Origin: Herpetosiphon gulosus
GTDB taxonomy: Bacteria > Chloroflexota > Chloroflexia > Chloroflexales > Herpetosiphonaceae
Assembly (NCBI RefSeq): GCF_039545135.1
Contig: NZ_BAABRU010000008.1
Location: 124,001 to 188,000 of the forward strand
Length of the DNA: 64,000 nucleotides
Reading direction: 5' to 3'
Every line of letters starts with the position of its first letter. The first letter of the stretch is position 1. The notes under the pieces are model-generated. The model was not told the origin of the DNA and made no database searches. It saw only the letters and a program-made list of their open reading frames with translations. The translations under genes were made by a program, and so were the position numbers. Below, piece after piece: positions 12,001 to 21,075 of the stretch.

Positions 12001-14140
12001 AACTATCCTCGACAACTTCGATATCACTGGCTCGGTTGGGGCTGCTCGCGCCGCCGTCATTGTGCCAATCGATGGAATTACGGTTATCGATGGCCAATTG
12101 CAACTAGCATTTGATGCTGAAATGGACTTTGCTTCAATCTCAGCAATTGAGGTCTTTGCAAGCACGGTCAATGGCAATGTGCCACCAACCGCCAATGCTG
12201 GGGCTGATCAGCAAGTTGCGCTAAATGCTAGCGTGAATTTGGCTGGCACCAGCAGTGATTATGAAAACACGACCGTAACTGGTGCTTGGACCCAACTTGA
12301 AGGTACAACGGTTACTTTGTCGGGTAGTGGCAATAATCGTAGCTTTACCGCTCCAGCTAGCGCTAGCACCTTGGTGTTCCGCTTTACTGCAACCGATGCT
12401 GGCGGCGCAAGCACCAGCGACACCGTGACGATCTTGGTTGGCGATAAGCCAATCGAGCAAGTGGTGGCGGTCTCGAACGGCCCATCATCGCCTAACGATG
12501 CAATTACCTTCCAAGCTGTGGTGGCTTGTGGCAGCAACGTCAATTTTGCTTGGAACTTTGGCGATGGCACTCCAGTGGTCAACGAAAGCACTGGTAAGGT
12601 GCGCCATGCCTTTGCAACCAAAGGCACGTATAACGTAACCGTCACCGCCAGCAATGGCTCAAGCAGCGTTGCAACCTCGTTGCAAGTACAGGTCTTGCCA
12701 TTGTTGACCCGCTTCAATGCAGGCGGTTTCAGCAGCTTGACCACACCTGATGGTGTGCGCTGGGCTTCCGATAGCTATTCGCAAAATGGTAGCACCTCGA
12801 ACCCAGGCAGCTTAGGCGATGTCGCCAACACCGATAACGATGTGTTGTATTACGATGATCGCTTTGCCACGGGCGCAACCACCGCAACCTTGGATTATGC
12901 GATTCCAGTGCCAACCAGCGGCCAATACACCGTGCGCTTGCACTTCGCCGAAATCTTCTTTGGGGTGGCGAACGGCGTGGCTGGTGGCACTGGCAAGCGG
13001 GTCTTCGATGTTAATCTCGAAGGAACGCGGGTGCTCAACGACTACGACCCAACCCTCGCTGTTGGTGCTAAAGCTGCTGATACCCGTTTATTCACAGTCA
13101 ATGTGACTGATGGGGTGCTGAATATCAAGTTCGCACCTGAAGCTAGCCGCCCAACCGTGAGCGCAATCGAGGTCTTTGGGGCGCAAAATATGACCTTTGC
13201 TACCCCAACCGCCTTGCCATCGCCAACTAATACGCCAATTGGTACCTTCACGCCAACGCCCGAAGGCACCTTCTTCTTGAAGGTCAACTTCCAGCCCAAC
13301 GATGCTGGGGTTGTGCCCAATGGCTATGCCAAGGATTATGGCCAAGGTTATGGTTTGCGTGTCGATCCAGGCCAAGGCTCTGGCCTAACCTATGGCTGGG
13401 TTGATAGTGCTGGTCAGCCCAAGAGCTTGATCACAGATCCACGTCGCCGTAGCGTCAATAGCGATCCACGTTTGGATACCTTGATGCACATGCAGTTGAC
13501 CACTGGTGGCGGCAAGTGGGAAGCATCGATTCCAAACGGGGTCTATGATGTAACCGTGGCGGTCGGCGATGCCCAAGCTGGTGGCTCAGCAATGTCGCAT
13601 AACGTTACAATCGAAGGCGTGGTGGCGATCAACCAATTCGTGCCGCCGGCTAATGCCTCGAATGGCGCAGCCAGCTTGCATCAAACCAACACCGTGCGAG
13701 TTACGGTCAGCGATGGTAAGTTGACGGTTGATCCAGTTGGTGGCACCAATACCAAGATTAACTACTTGGATATTAATTGGTTTGGTTCGTTGGCAACTGC
13801 CACGCCAACTAATACGGCAACGGCGACCGCCACCAACACCCCAACCAATACGGCAACGGCGACGGCCACTGATACCCCAACCAATACGGCAACGGCCACA
13901 GCAACCGAAACGCCAATCAACACACCAACCAATACCAATACGCCAACTCCAAGCAACACGCCAACCAACACGGCAACCTTGGAGCCAGGCATTACGCCAA
14001 CGATCACCAATACGCCAACAATTACGCCAACGCCAACTGAAACAGCTACGCCAACCGCGACTGCTTCGGTTACGCCAACCGCAACGACTGGCACAGCAAC
14101 CTATGTGGTCTTCTTGCCTTACACGGCTAAAGATAACTAA
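6017..14140 (+). CDS. Giant secreted multidomain protein (propeller, choice-of-anchor D, malectin, PKD)
   Basis: AGGAGG at 6007-6012 supports the ATG at 6017 (an ATG at 6023 is possible). The 2707 residues run: signal peptide (~1-38); bacterial Ig-like domain (~47-165); glucose/sorbosone-dehydrogenase-like propeller (~178-630); choice-of-anchor D-like Ig domain (~632-742); an uncharacterised module beginning [10 protein letters not shown] (~745-930); a sugar-binding-like module (~943-1120); Thr-Pro linker (~1123-1230); an internal VYIPMVIL tail-like motif (1234-1241); second choice-of-anchor D plus module beginning [10 protein letters not shown] (~1340-1630); concanavalin-like domain (~1682-1875); malectin (~1888-2050); PKD-like pair (~2058-2228); malectin (~2231-2390); second sugar-binding-like module (~2420-2590); Thr-Pro linker; tail [12 protein letters not shown]. 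The internal tail and repeated modules suggest fusion or duplication. It is probably a surface polysaccharide-binding protein. Confidence 0.85.
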   Translation: MTMKRSIVRWLHGVLAAFLFSNLWLVGAPPTMVAAAVPAVTRQPLTPTQAKALLEAPRVTDTLPLNGSTSVNRDIFIAANVYIPNGGLDPQTLTAASVKLIRVIDSYEIAARLTTSAAGDVIILNPNDYLDPFTQYRFRVNVGVAANNLLLDIAGEPFEAYESTFTTGSAGGPAATGNIRFNKVATGITMPNDSGYTSLAIGPDGKLYAATVKGQIVRYSINPDGTLDSAGSLTIQTVRTYTGTTQDRMIIGLVFDPASTPSSPILWITHSPYALSNGPDWSGKLTRLTGANLTSAQDYLIGMPRSSRDHLSNSLVFGPDGALYMTVGSNSAMGHIDNGWNLRPEHKLGAAVLRINQTALASGSLPLNVQTEDGGTYDPFAVNVPVTIYASGVRNAYDLIWHTNGELYTATNGSAAGGNTPPTPSNLSNYAPCQNRIDFATNGAYVGPDVPKLSSSSNTRIPDQSDFLYRVDQGGYYGHPNPQRCEWVLNGGNPSSAVDPAEVAPGGSNVGYPVGTQSDRNYRGFSWDFGLHKSPNGTIEYKSNTFNGALKGKLIVTRYSGSKDLVVLTIGANKEIISEQGGLPGMKDFSGPLDVIENTANGNLYVSDYLAEKIYLLTPDIQPEPRIDIRPARRVFNLARPTAGTLDSTTQTFVISNTGQANLSVTGVQLIGPEAGSFVITNLPSFPQTLIPSATLSLNVVMRANAATSLGTKGAIIQIQSNDPINPKIDGALRGLVYANGTEPSLQWILDTYEFPMNVGDDDPSTTPIHSANGTSLVLGQEIVADFFTRATTSPITLEPLAVFAPSGPASTALTLGWYPVKSAGANRTSIFSVPNTSAQRLNPSINGSLTLDPGYEFFDFYTQWPAHANRLVYGQDSLNSFDVANPHHMRVYPLKTTNDSTVTNAYVVVFEEATAGLEYQDLVFIVRNVRPVRLPSMSTPIQINFQSASTAVPLGYMRDWGQAFGNRNEKDQGDGSLYYGWVNPNTITPILLDTNGRYRFVANIDKRYDSLMHMRANDLSGGFGGVKEPGSWEIAIPNGIYSVTVAVGDPQTQQVPEFDRHTINVEGVNAINNFASSGATGAPTRHSTQTVVATVSDNRLTIDANGGINTKINFVTITPYVEPPTPTPTHTPTNTPTATNTPTVTNTPTSTSTATATNTATPSNTPTVTTTPVPTTPGTTQPTNTFTPSPTVGPSVTPGTPTATVTPTITVTPGTPTVTVTPTVTVPPATNRVYIPMVILGGPQGGSGGVTFGLKGMYRPAIDGAVSTRQYNDQNFSSAIESAVRQLQTMMTLQVLAGACFGAGQLEIENVESHNIPYNDWLMFSKIQNPAARSGTRNYFRNTGVVRVRNTGTGPLILSSMTITGSWTLSGTLSLPTILQPNTFRDIRLDFTPPNDPRSNPPGIAYSGQMLLKTNDAAEPNKIIELRGWWQAQNEGDDEPNIQQIMDFFGYDVRIVYPGQTWNADSGALTQIGEEVISPYWTRFDSSKPVRVVQLAGLHQCCTTSTASDIAWAAQGSTTLQESSTHHPSDGQTYLPRLYDGSDLFDINLNPTGTFQFIISQTAWGDPQYNNPVGKHYLRAWPLRDRNGVLIPNSYVLSMDFNGINYDYNDNVYIVNNIRPEFVAVDDSTVAAMPGTPSLNLEFNQNYPNTLIDNTSVGTGFPITQRNKNDFKQISVGSSYDPTLLTMNTTGAGTLTLVSPAGTQDGTTNTQVNALQLPFNAQASRFAITTRIDGSVAGFTSANRQAGIFWGMEQDNYLKVMLSSASTQPVIVFTNETNGTSATVATSPAIASPANVVATELRLTGDPKTGVATAAYRIITAANPNPSFTTLGQVTLTGGRYQRFFDRKVNAGILTTHKTSTTFNAVFDKFVIGLDETTAARPVLARVDVGSANSFTDSASNVWQADTGLFEPSNAAAEGTGTPAIDNTLDDTLYQTYRGNVGNATRTITYNLSVPATVQKVDVRLHFAELFWGAPGGGAAGPGRRVFDVRAEGETILDNFDITGSVGAARAAVIVPIDGITVIDGQLQLAFDAEMDFASISAIEVFASTVNGNVPPTANAGADQQVALNASVNLAGTSSDYENTTVTGAWTQLEGTTVTLSGSGNNRSFTAPASASTLVFRFTATDAGGASTSDTVTILVGDKPIEQVVAVSNGPSSPNDAITFQAVVACGSNVNFAWNFGDGTPVVNESTGKVRHAFATKGTYNVTVTASNGSSSVATSLQVQVLPLLTRFNAGGFSSLTTPDGVRWASDSYSQNGSTSNPGSLGDVANTDNDVLYYDDRFATGATTATLDYAIPVPTSGQYTVRLHFAEIFFGVANGVAGGTGKRVFDVNLEGTRVLNDYDPTLAVGAKAADTRLFTVNVTDGVLNIKFAPEASRPTVSAIEVFGAQNMTFATPTALPSPTNTPIGTFTPTPEGTFFLKVNFQPNDAGVVPNGYAKDYGQGYGLRVDPGQGSGLTYGWVDSAGQPKSLITDPRRRSVNSDPRLDTLMHMQLTTGGGKWEASIPNGVYDVTVAVGDAQAGGSAMSHNVTIEGVVAINQFVPPANASNGAASLHQTNTVRVTVSDGKLTVDPVGGTNTKINYLDINWFGSLATATPTNTATATATNTPTNTATATATDTPTNTATATATETPINTPTNTNTPTPSNTPTNTATLEPGITPTITNTPTITPTPTETATPTATASVTPTATTGTATYVVFLPYTAKDN

Positions 14141-14154
14141 TCACTGAGCTTCAG

Positions 14155-14190
14155 CATCCGGTGGAGTGTTATGCTCCGCCGGATGTTTTT
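14155..14190. terminator. Hairpin terminator with T tract
   Basis: CATCCGGTGGAG pairs with CTCCGCCGGATG across a seven-base loop, and TTTTT follows on the plus strand. It ends the 2707-residue gene and may also serve the convergent ABC operon ending at 14193. Confidence 0.85.
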
Positions 14191-14192
14191 GT

Positions 14193-15215
14193 TTAATCGT
14201 TGAGCGCAAATAGCCATTGCTGAGGGAAATGCACATACACCGTTTGGCCAATTTCGCGAATTGCTTGGGCTGTTTCGCGTGCTACAACCATTTGCTCGTT
14301 AGTTTGCAAACGATATTCCCAGCGCTCACCAAGGTAGCGCCGTTCGATAATTTGGGCTGCAATAGTTTGAGGGTGAGCCTGATCGTTAATTTGGATATGC
14401 TCAGGCCGAATTGCAACGTGCCTTGTATTCGGGGCAAAGTTTCCATTAAATTGACCAAGGCTGCTGCAAAATGTTGCGCCTTGCATCTGCCCCGCAATAA
14501 TTGCTCCAACCCCCACGAATTGGGCGGCGGCACGGTTGGGCGGTCGCTCAAATAGTTCCATTGAGTTCAAATCGGCAATAATTTCACCGTTGATCAATAA
14601 GGCTGTGCGTTGCGCCAACGCCAAGGCCTCGCTTAAATCGTGAGTCACGATGATGGTGGTCATGTGTAATTCGCGATGCAGCCGCGCAATCACGCCTTGC
14701 AAATTAACCCGAATTTCGGGATCAAGGCTGCTCAACGGCTCGTCGAGCAACAGCACTTTGGGCTGAACTGCCAAAGCTCGCGCAAGCGCCACGCGCTGCT
14801 GCTGCCCGCCTGATAGTTGCTGCGGTTTGCGCTGCTGCATGCCGCTCAATTCAACTAATTCTAAAAGTTCAGCCACTTTTTGGACAATTATTTTTTTGGG
14901 TGTTTTGCGAGCTTTCAAGCCAAAGCCAATGTTTTCGGCTACCGAGAGAAACGGAAATAAATAGGGCTGCTGAAACAGCAAAACAATCTCACGTTGATGA
15001 GCAGGCACAGGATTCAGCAAACGCTCCGCCAGCCGAATCTCGCCAGCATCCGGTGCTTCAATGCCTGCCAATAGTTTTAGAATCGTCGATTTGCCTGAGC
15101 CAGAAGGCCCAAGCAAGGCCAAAAACTCACCTTGATTGAGCATTAGATTGATATTTTGGAGAATGGTCTGTTGTGCATACAATTTAGTTAGTTGATCAAG
15201 TTGCAAATAACTCAT
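14193..15215 (-). CDS. ABC transporter ATPase (YnjD-like)
   Basis: Energises import through the two permeases encoded just upstream. Walker A is GPSGSGKST (residues 36-44), the signature is LSGGQQQRV, Walker B is VLLLDEPLSSLD and the H-loop is VTHD. About 110 C-terminal residues after the ATPase core (from ~230) resemble a TOBE-type regulatory domain, as in the polyamine/iron/sulfate importer group. The ATG overlaps the preceding permease stop as ATGA, so translation is coupled. It is the last gene of a six-gene minus-strand operon whose composition matches E. coli ynjB-ynjC-ynjD and neighbours. The substrate is unknown. Confidence 0.9.
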   Translation of the reverse strand: MSYLQLDQLTKLYAQQTILQNINLMLNQGEFLALLGPSGSGKSTILKLLAGIEAPDAGEIRLAERLLNPVPAHQREIVLLFQQPYLFPFLSVAENIGFGLKARKTPKKIIVQKVAELLELVELSGMQQRKPQQLSGGQQQRVALARALAVQPKVLLLDEPLSSLDPEIRVNLQGVIARLHRELHMTTIIVTHDLSEALALAQRTALLINGEIIADLNSMELFERPPNRAAAQFVGVGAIIAGQMQGATFCSSLGQFNGNFAPNTRHVAIRPEHIQINDQAHPQTIAAQIIERRYLGERWEYRLQTNEQMVVARETAQAIREIGQTVYVHFPQQWLFALND

Positions 15216-15997
15216 GGCCGTGGTGTAGCTCCTGTTGCTGGCGAACCCAAGTAGCGAGCCACCAAGCCTAGCAACAGCAAGAGCGGCGCAATAAAAATCA
15301 GGCTCAAACTGGCGATCAGGCTATAGTTGCCGCCGCTGGCTGCTGAAAATAACAACAGCGGCAGGGTGATAATCTTGCCGCCGCCGATCAGCAAGCTCAG
15401 CACATATTGGCTCCACGAAATTAAAAATGCCAATACACCAGCCACCACCAAACTTGGCAAGAGCAAAGGCAGGCTGACTCGCCAAAATACTTGCCATGGG
15501 CTAGCGCCCAAAACCGCTGCTTGATGTTCATAATGACGATCATAATGGGCCAAACTACTGCCCAAGGTCAGCACCACATACGGCAAAACTGGAATCAAAT
15601 GCACCAACATCACCCCAAACAGCGTGCCAGCCAAGCCTAGCCGCAAAAATACGATGTTCAAGCCAATGCCTGTGGCAACGCTCGGCACGACCGTTGGCAG
15701 AAAAAACAAACCATAGATTAAGCCACGCCCACGAAATTGCTGCAATTCCAAGACTCGTGCTGCTGGATAGCCGAGAATCAGCGCTAAACCACTCACGCCT
15801 ATCGCGATGATCAAGCTTTGCTCAAACCCCCGCCGCACCTGTGGATCGCGCAATTGACGCATAAACAGCCCACTATCCCAGCGTTCAGGCCACAGCGTCG
15901 GAAAAAACCAGCCTTGAGCAAAGGCATACACCAGAAAAATTGCGATGGGCACAATTAATAACAACGCTAAGAGCAATACCTGCCTGCGATAACTCAT
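15212..15997 (-). CDS. ABC transporter permease, second subunit (YnjC C-terminal half-like)
   Basis: A 261-residue inner-membrane permease with about six hydrophobic segments and a binding-protein-dependent transport loop (HQAAVLGASPWQVFWRVSLP) that contacts the ATPase. I chose ATG 15997 rather than the longer start at 16027: the 15997 ATG overlaps the stop of the upstream permease as ATGA and has GGAG ~8 bp before it. It pairs with the permease encoded at 15994-16860. E. coli YnjC is, as I recall, one fused protein of about 510 residues; here the two halves are separate genes. Confidence 0.88.
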   Translation of the reverse strand: MSYRRQVLLLALLLIVPIAIFLVYAFAQGWFFPTLWPERWDSGLFMRQLRDPQVRRGFEQSLIIAIGVSGLALILGYPAARVLELQQFRGRGLIYGLFFLPTVVPSVATGIGLNIVFLRLGLAGTLFGVMLVHLIPVLPYVVLTLGSSLAHYDRHYEHQAAVLGASPWQVFWRVSLPLLLPSLVVAGVLAFLISWSQYVLSLLIGGGKIITLPLLLFSAASGGNYSLIASLSLIFIAPLLLLLGLVARYLGSPATGATPRP

Positions 15998-16860
15998 GGT
16001 TGCTGCTCCGCTCGTCGCCACCGCCAAGCCAAGCCCACCACTACCAGAATAATTAAACTCATCAGCATGCTTACAGCCATACCCTCAGCTCGCGCTTGCA
16101 AATCGGGATTGAGAAATAGCTCCAAGGCCATCGTTGCTAGCATTTCAGGGTAGCGCACCCCAACCAAGGCTGGCACTTCGTAGGCTCCAAAAATAAAACT
16201 AAACACCAACAAGCTCCCGCTGATTAAGCTGGGAGCCAAGAGCGGCCAAAGCACCAAGCGCAAGCGTTGCCAACGATTAGCCCCCAAACTTTGGGCCACC
16301 AAAAGATAGGCTCGACCTTGTTGACGTAATGTTGCCAAGCCGATGAGCAGCAAAAATGGCACTTCCTTGGTGATATAAGCCAGAATAATCCCAATGCCCC
16401 AGCGATCGCGCACCAATACCGGAAAATCCTTGGGCTGGTCGAGCCAACCGACGGCAAAGCCGATGCGGGCCAAGATGCCGCTTTGACTAAGCACCAACAG
16501 CAAGGCCATGGCCCAAACGCTATGCGGAATCGCTAAGTGCAAATTGCTGACAATGCTTAGCCCGCGATAGTGCTGTTGACGCTCGGCGATGCTGCTGAGC
16601 AAGCCCAAGCAAATGAATGCCGAGCCAAGCGTGGCGGCAAGACTGACCCACACCGAAAAAAGCAGAGCTGACCACCATTGGCTGCCAAGCTGCTGGCCGA
16701 GCAAAACATTACGATAGGCCGCCAAGCTTAGCTCGCGCTGATCTAAAAATGCTAGCCAGCCAAGGCTTTGGGCGATGCCATAGCCAAGGCTGCTACCAAA
16801 CAAACCGAGCATAATGATGCTTGCTGGCGCTAATCCAAGCCAGTTGCGCCATTTAGCCAT
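15994..16860 (-). CDS. ABC transporter permease, first subunit (YnjC N-terminal half-like)
   Basis: A 288-residue membrane protein with several hydrophobic helices and the permease coupling loop (LLVAQSLGANRWQRLRLVLWP). Its start is only five bases after the stop of the solute-binding protein gene, and it overlaps the second permease by four bases, so the three are translated together. It probably forms a heterodimeric channel with the second subunit. The Shine-Dalgarno is weak, which fits translational coupling. Confidence 0.88.
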   Translation of the reverse strand: MAKWRNWLGLAPASIIMLGLFGSSLGYGIAQSLGWLAFLDQRELSLAAYRNVLLGQQLGSQWWSALLFSVWVSLAATLGSAFICLGLLSSIAERQQHYRGLSIVSNLHLAIPHSVWAMALLLVLSQSGILARIGFAVGWLDQPKDFPVLVRDRWGIGIILAYITKEVPFLLLIGLATLRQQGRAYLLVAQSLGANRWQRLRLVLWPLLAPSLISGSLLVFSFIFGAYEVPALVGVRYPEMLATMALELFLNPDLQARAEGMAVSMLMSLIILVVVGLAWRWRRAEQQP

Positions 16861-16865
16861 TGCAA

Positions 16866-18155
16866 TTACTTTCGCAACACATTGGCATCCCAGCCTTGCT
16901 CAATCAAACTTTGATATTCGGCGGCGATATCGCTGCGCAACGATTTGGCCAAATCACTGGCAGGCGTGGCTGGATCGCCCAGTTGTTGGGCGGCACTCGC
17001 CAATTTGGCTGCCAAAGCCGGGTCGCTGACCTTGGTTGGGTCGATGCCATAGCCCAAGCCAAAACCATTTTCCGGCAAAATTTGGGCTGCTTGAAGTTCA
17101 GGGTCGAGAATCAAATTGGCTAATACCAAGGCCGCTGCTGGATTTGGCGCGGTGCTGGGGATGGCGACATAGTTGAAATCGCCGATCATATTATCATCAA
17201 AGACAAATGCTCGGGCACTTGCTGGCACTAAATTTTCCTTGATCAACGAGCCAGCTCCAGCGATTGCTTGGGTGATTGAAAAATCAACTTCGCCATTAGC
17301 AAACAGGCTGTGTAATTCGTTTTCGGTTTTGGGGTAGGTGCTGCCTTCGCGCCACAAGCAACCTTCTAACTGATTGAAATATTCCCACAACTTGGGCGAC
17401 CATTGATCCCATAATTGCTGATTGAAAGCTCCGAGCCATTGTTCAGCGCCGCCACTGACTTCAAACAAGGCTTGTTTGACAAAGCGTGTACCCTGAAATG
17501 CGCCTGGGCCAGGTGCGATATAGGTAACTTTGCCCGGATTGGCGCAGGCATACTCCTTGAGCGCAGCATACGAACGGGGCAAATCGCTGGCTTGAAGCTT
17601 AGCTGAATCGTAAATCAACTGAAATTGAGCCGATGACCATGGGCTTTCGAGGCTTTCGACTGGCTCGCCAAAATCCAGATTGACTGCGGGATTGTTCCAG
17701 TTGACATATTTGCTGTTGGGCAGGTTTTGGCCCCAATCGCCACGCAACAGTTTAGCTTGTTTCAAAGAGGCAAAATTTTCGCCGTTGATCCAAATTAAAT
17801 CGACAGCGCCAGTAGTTTTGCCCGCCTCTTTTTCGCTGAGCAACTGATTGACCACATCGACGGTATCGGCGACTGGCACGCGATTGAGCGTAATATTGTA
17901 GCGTTCTTTGAGTGCCTTGCCATAAAATTCATCAACAAAGCGATTGATGCTATCCGAGCCACCCCACATATACCAGTTGACCGTTTGGCCATTGGCGGCC
18001 TGCTCAATCCTGGCCCAATTGCTCAGATCAAGGTCGGTGTTGCTGGGAGCGCTGGTTGGTGTTGCGGCATTGCTGCCACAACTGGCGATGATCAGGCTCA
18101 AAAGGCCAATCAACAACCCCAAATTCCAAATCCGTTTGCCTGCGGTTGCTTGCAT
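16866..18155 (-). CDS. ABC transporter solute-binding lipoprotein (YnjB-like)
   Basis: A 429-residue periplasmic-type binding protein anchored as a lipoprotein: a hydrophobic signal followed by LIIASC, with Cys26 as the likely lipidated residue. Features such as NWYMWGGSD, VDLIWINGENF and the SPWSSAQFQLIYD stretch match the YnjB family (COG4134) as I remember it, rather than maltose- or phosphate-binding families. It lies in an operon with two permeases and the ATPase. The ligand is not known even for the E. coli protein, so I make no substrate claim. Confidence 0.85.
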   Translation of the reverse strand: MQATAGKRIWNLGLLIGLLSLIIASCGSNAATPTSAPSNTDLDLSNWARIEQAANGQTVNWYMWGGSDSINRFVDEFYGKALKERYNITLNRVPVADTVDVVNQLLSEKEAGKTTGAVDLIWINGENFASLKQAKLLRGDWGQNLPNSKYVNWNNPAVNLDFGEPVESLESPWSSAQFQLIYDSAKLQASDLPRSYAALKEYACANPGKVTYIAPGPGAFQGTRFVKQALFEVSGGAEQWLGAFNQQLWDQWSPKLWEYFNQLEGCLWREGSTYPKTENELHSLFANGEVDFSITQAIAGAGSLIKENLVPASARAFVFDDNMIGDFNYVAIPSTAPNPAAALVLANLILDPELQAAQILPENGFGLGYGIDPTKVSDPALAAKLASAAQQLGDPATPASDLAKSLRSDIAAEYQSLIEQGWDANVLRK

Positions 18156-18175
18156 AACTCTGTGTTTACCCTCGG

Positions 18176-18886
18176 CTAGGCCGCTGGTTTAGCGGCTTCA
18201 CGACGCTTAAGCCAGCGCGAAATCGCGATACTGATCATAAAAATAATAACTGAGCCAGCAAAGGCCCAAGGATTAAACGAAAACTCGGCGTTGGCAAAAT
18301 CGCCCTCGAACGATGCCCCAAATAGCACAAAGGTCAGCGTGCCAGGAAACGAGCCGAGCATGGTTGCCAGCAAAAATTGCTTCCAGTTGATCCGCAAAAT
18401 CCCTGCCAGATAATTCACTAAATCGTAGGGCAAAAAGATCAAGCGCATCAACATAATCGTTTCGAAGCTGTTGCGGCGTAAACGCTCGATATAGCCATTT
18501 ACGATGCCGGTTTGATTTTGGTTTTGTTCGGGTTGGCCGAAAAAACGCCCAATCGTATAGGCTACGAGGGCCGAGCCATTGGCCCCAATCACGGTGTAAA
18601 TCAAGCCCCAAACGCTGCCAAAGACACTGCCGCCAGCAAGCGTTAAAAATGTGGCTGGGAAGAAAATCAACGGGCGTAGCAGGTACACCCCAATGTAAAT
18701 CAACACGCCTATATCGCTTTTGAGTAGTTCGATTAATTGACCAACCGCCGCCGCAGGCGAAAGCTGATTGCGCCATGAATACCAGAGATAGCCGCCAACC
18801 AGCAACACCCAAAACCCCGCAGCGAGCAATTTTTGCCAATGGCGTTGCCAAAACGATTTGGTCGATGTCGATGTGCTAGTGGTCAT
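18176..18886 (-). CDS. TVP38/TMEM64 (SNARE-associated/DedA-like) membrane protein
   Basis: A 236-residue integral membrane protein with a cytoplasmic N-terminus (STSTSTKSFWQRHW), then several hydrophobic segments. The conserved core of the family is present: FPATFLTLAGGSVFGSVWG, then GANGSALVAYTIGRFFG and LRLIFLPYDLVNYLAG-type sequence (here LMRLIFLPYDLVNYLAGI). E. coli YdjX and YdjZ belong to this family and lie beside the ynj genes. The start overlaps the end of the upstream phosphatidyltransferase gene by 11 bases, with GAGGAA before it. It may act in lipid scrambling or transport, by analogy only. Confidence 0.85.
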   Translation of the reverse strand: MTTSTSTSTKSFWQRHWQKLLAAGFWVLLVGGYLWYSWRNQLSPAAAVGQLIELLKSDIGVLIYIGVYLLRPLIFFPATFLTLAGGSVFGSVWGLIYTVIGANGSALVAYTIGRFFGQPEQNQNQTGIVNGYIERLRRNSFETIMLMRLIFLPYDLVNYLAGILRINWKQFLLATMLGSFPGTLTFVLFGASFEGDFANAEFSFNPWAFAGSVIIFMISIAISRWLKRREAAKPAA

Positions 18887-19505
18887 GGCGTGGTTCCTCG
18901 CGAAGATAGCGTTTGGCCCAAATCAAGCGCTGGCCAATCGTAACGACAACCAAGGCAGTCATCAGCTGAAATAACAGGCTCAAGTGGCTGGGGAGTGCAA
19001 TAAACAAACTGAAGAACAGCACCGTTTCAGTGCCTTCGATCAAGCCACTCGGCATGGCGATGCTGGTCATAGCGGCTTGGGCTTTAGCTCCTTGTTGGCG
19101 TTTTTCTAAAATTGCCGCCAAATAGGCCCACGAAATTGCATTGACATAAAAGCTGCTGATCAGGCCAGCGGCAGTCAAGGCATTGCCAAGCGTCGGTTGC
19201 CCCGCCACTAAGCCAATCGGCAGCAAAGCATAAATAATCACATCGAGCAGAATATCGATGTAGCCACCTAAATCGCTTTGCTGGTTGCTTAACCGCGCAA
19301 CCGTGCCATCAAGCCCATCGAGCAGCCGATTGAGCAGCCAACAGCCAAAGCAGGCCCAATACATTTGTTGCCAAGCGCAAATTGCCGCTGCCAAGCCGCA
19401 ACCAAAGGCTGCCAAGGTGATGATAGTTGGGTGTACACGCTGGAGTCGTTGGGCGATTGGGGCTAATAATTGCTCTTTGGGTTGGCGTAAAAACTGATCG
19501 ACCAT
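18876..19505 (-). CDS. CDP-alcohol phosphatidyltransferase family protein (YnjF-like)
   Basis: A 209-residue membrane enzyme that would transfer a phosphatidyl group from a CDP-diacylglycerol-type donor to an alcohol. The family motif D-G-x2-A-R-x(8)-G-x3-D-x3-D is visible as LDGLDGTVARLSNQQSDLGG followed by YIDILLDV, so the metal-binding aspartates are intact. There are several hydrophobic helices. It is the first gene of the six-gene operon, with AAGGAG ten bases before the ATG. The alcohol substrate cannot be read from the sequence. E. coli YnjF is the closest analogue by neighbourhood. Confidence 0.85.
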   Translation of the reverse strand: MVDQFLRQPKEQLLAPIAQRLQRVHPTIITLAAFGCGLAAAICAWQQMYWACFGCWLLNRLLDGLDGTVARLSNQQSDLGGYIDILLDVIIYALLPIGLVAGQPTLGNALTAAGLISSFYVNAISWAYLAAILEKRQQGAKAQAAMTSIAMPSGLIEGTETVLFFSLFIALPSHLSLLFQLMTALVVVTIGQRLIWAKRYLREEPRHDH

Positions 19506-19605
19506 CGCCTATAGCTCCTTGTAACGATCGAAGCTATCGTAGCTTAAAGATTGAGGCTAAATTCTTAACAGTTGATGATCTATCGGTTATTGGATAATCT
19601 GCATT

Positions 19606-19756
19606 CCCTCACCCCTAGCCTTACAAGGGTCGGTTTTAACGTTCCCTCACCCCCAACCCCTCTCCCACTGCGGCGGGAGAGGGGATTTCCAATCATCATG
19701 ATGCAATCCCCCTCGCTCGCTGGGCAGGAGAGGGGGCTAGGGGGTGAGGGCATGCC
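19606..19756. repeat. Intergenic 'CCCTCACCCCC' palindromic repeat, copy 1
   Basis: A GC-rich element of ~150 bp made of C-rich and G-rich arms (CCCCTCTCCC...GGGAGAGGGG) with an end GGGGGTGAGGGCATGC. The block CCCCTCTCCCACTGCGGCGG also occurs at 55910-55925 and the GGCATGCCCTCACCCCC end recurs twice near 35790-35880. It could fold into a large imperfect hairpin and may terminate the adjacent minus-strand operons. Confidence 0.75.
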
Positions 19757-19760
19757 CTAA

Positions 19761-20855
19761 TTAGGATTGATGCTCAGCTTGCCAGTTTTCGCGCACGGCG
19801 ACGACCTGCTCTTGATTGGCTCGCACATCGCTGGTGCGATCGTTCAAACTGGCGAGCCATGCTTGGCCTTCGGGCGATGTATACCATTGGACGGTTTCCA
19901 AAAAGCCTTGTTGGAACGAATAGCGTGGTTGCCATCCCAACTCGCGCTTGATTTTGCTCAAATCCATGGCATAACGGCGGTCGTGGCCAGGGCGATCAGC
20001 CACAAATTCCACGCTATTTTCAATTGTCAACGAGCGATCAAGATATTCGCTCATAATGTCGAGCATGGTTTCGACCAAGTGATAGTTGGAAAGCTCAGCC
20101 TCGCCGCCAATTCCATAGGTTTCGCCAATTCGGCCTTTTTGAATCACCAAAGCGATCGCTTCGCAGTGATCTTGGACATGCAGCCAGTCGCGGATGTTGC
20201 GGCCAGGAATGCCTTCAGCATCGGTATAGAGCTTCACTTTTTGGCCTGCTAACAACAGCGCAATCGAACGAGGAATCAATTTTTCAGGCGTTTGGAATGG
20301 GCCATAATTGTTGGTGCAGTTGGTGATGGTAATTGGGTATTTGTGGGTGTGGGCAAAGGCTCGCACCACATGATCCGAGGCTGCTTTGCTCACAGCATAG
20401 GGGCTACTGGGATTATAAGGATAGGTTTCGTGGAATTTTTGGGGATCATCGAAGGCTAAATCGCCAAATACTTCATCGGTCGAAACATGGTGAAAGTGGC
20501 CGACCCCAGCTTCGCGGGAAGCTCGTAGCAAGCTAGCAGTGCCTTCGATATTCGAGCGATAAAATTGACGTTCCATTTCAAACTCGCCCAATGAGCGATC
20601 AACGTGGGTTTCGGCGGCAAAGTGCACCACCAAATTGACCCCCGCCAACAGCTTGAGCATGGCTGGGTAATCGCAAATATCAGCCTGCACAAACTGGCAA
20701 TTAGGGCGCTCGCGATAGCCTGCCAAGTTGCTTAGATGGCCTGCATAAGTCAGGGCATCAATTACCACAACCTCATCAGTAGGATTCGTATCCATCCAAT
20801 AACGCACAAAGTTGGAGCCAATAAAGCCTGCCCCGCCTGTAACTGCAATGCGCAT
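19761..20855 (-). CDS. rfbB: dTDP-glucose 4,6-dehydratase
   Basis: Converts dTDP-glucose to dTDP-4-keto-6-deoxyglucose, an early step to dTDP-rhamnose and other deoxysugars. An extended short-chain dehydrogenase: NAD-binding GGAGFIG (residues 7-13), the catalytic STDEVFGD stretch (Thr126, Asp127, Glu128) and Tyr153-x3-Lys157 in PYAVSK. The 364 residues are slightly longer than usual, with an extra charged C-terminus. It stands alone here, without rfbA, rfbC or rfbD, so those genes must be elsewhere. A repeat element lies directly 3' of it. Confidence 0.93.
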   Translation of the reverse strand: MRIAVTGGAGFIGSNFVRYWMDTNPTDEVVVIDALTYAGHLSNLAGYRERPNCQFVQADICDYPAMLKLLAGVNLVVHFAAETHVDRSLGEFEMERQFYRSNIEGTASLLRASREAGVGHFHHVSTDEVFGDLAFDDPQKFHETYPYNPSSPYAVSKAASDHVVRAFAHTHKYPITITNCTNNYGPFQTPEKLIPRSIALLLAGQKVKLYTDAEGIPGRNIRDWLHVQDHCEAIALVIQKGRIGETYGIGGEAELSNYHLVETMLDIMSEYLDRSLTIENSVEFVADRPGHDRRYAMDLSKIKRELGWQPRYSFQQGFLETVQWYTSPEGQAWLASLNDRTSDVRANQEQVVAVRENWQAEHQS

Positions 20856-21028
20856 AAAAACCTTGGAACCTTTCTATCGTTGGAATGTCTGAATTGTCGT
20901 CAATAGTCGCTGCATTGTGGATGATAGCGGGGTAGTTGTCAACTTGGCGGGGATTAGAAGCTTGGTGCGGTGCTGGGTAGGCTGTTGAAACTTGCCATAG
21001 GGCTTGAATCTCTATGCCCCAAAATTGA

Positions 21029-21062
21029 GCCAGCACCCTCAGCGTAAAATGAAGGTGCTGGC
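21029..21062 (-). terminator. Hairpin terminator of the VOC gene
   Basis: GCCAGCACC (21029-21037) pairs with GGTGCTGGC (21054-21062), 14 bp after the minus-strand stop at 21076. The minus strand then reads TCAATTTTGG. Apart from this the 220-bp gap to rfbB holds nothing I recognise. Confidence 0.7.
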
Positions 21063-21075
21063 CTGCCAAACAGCA

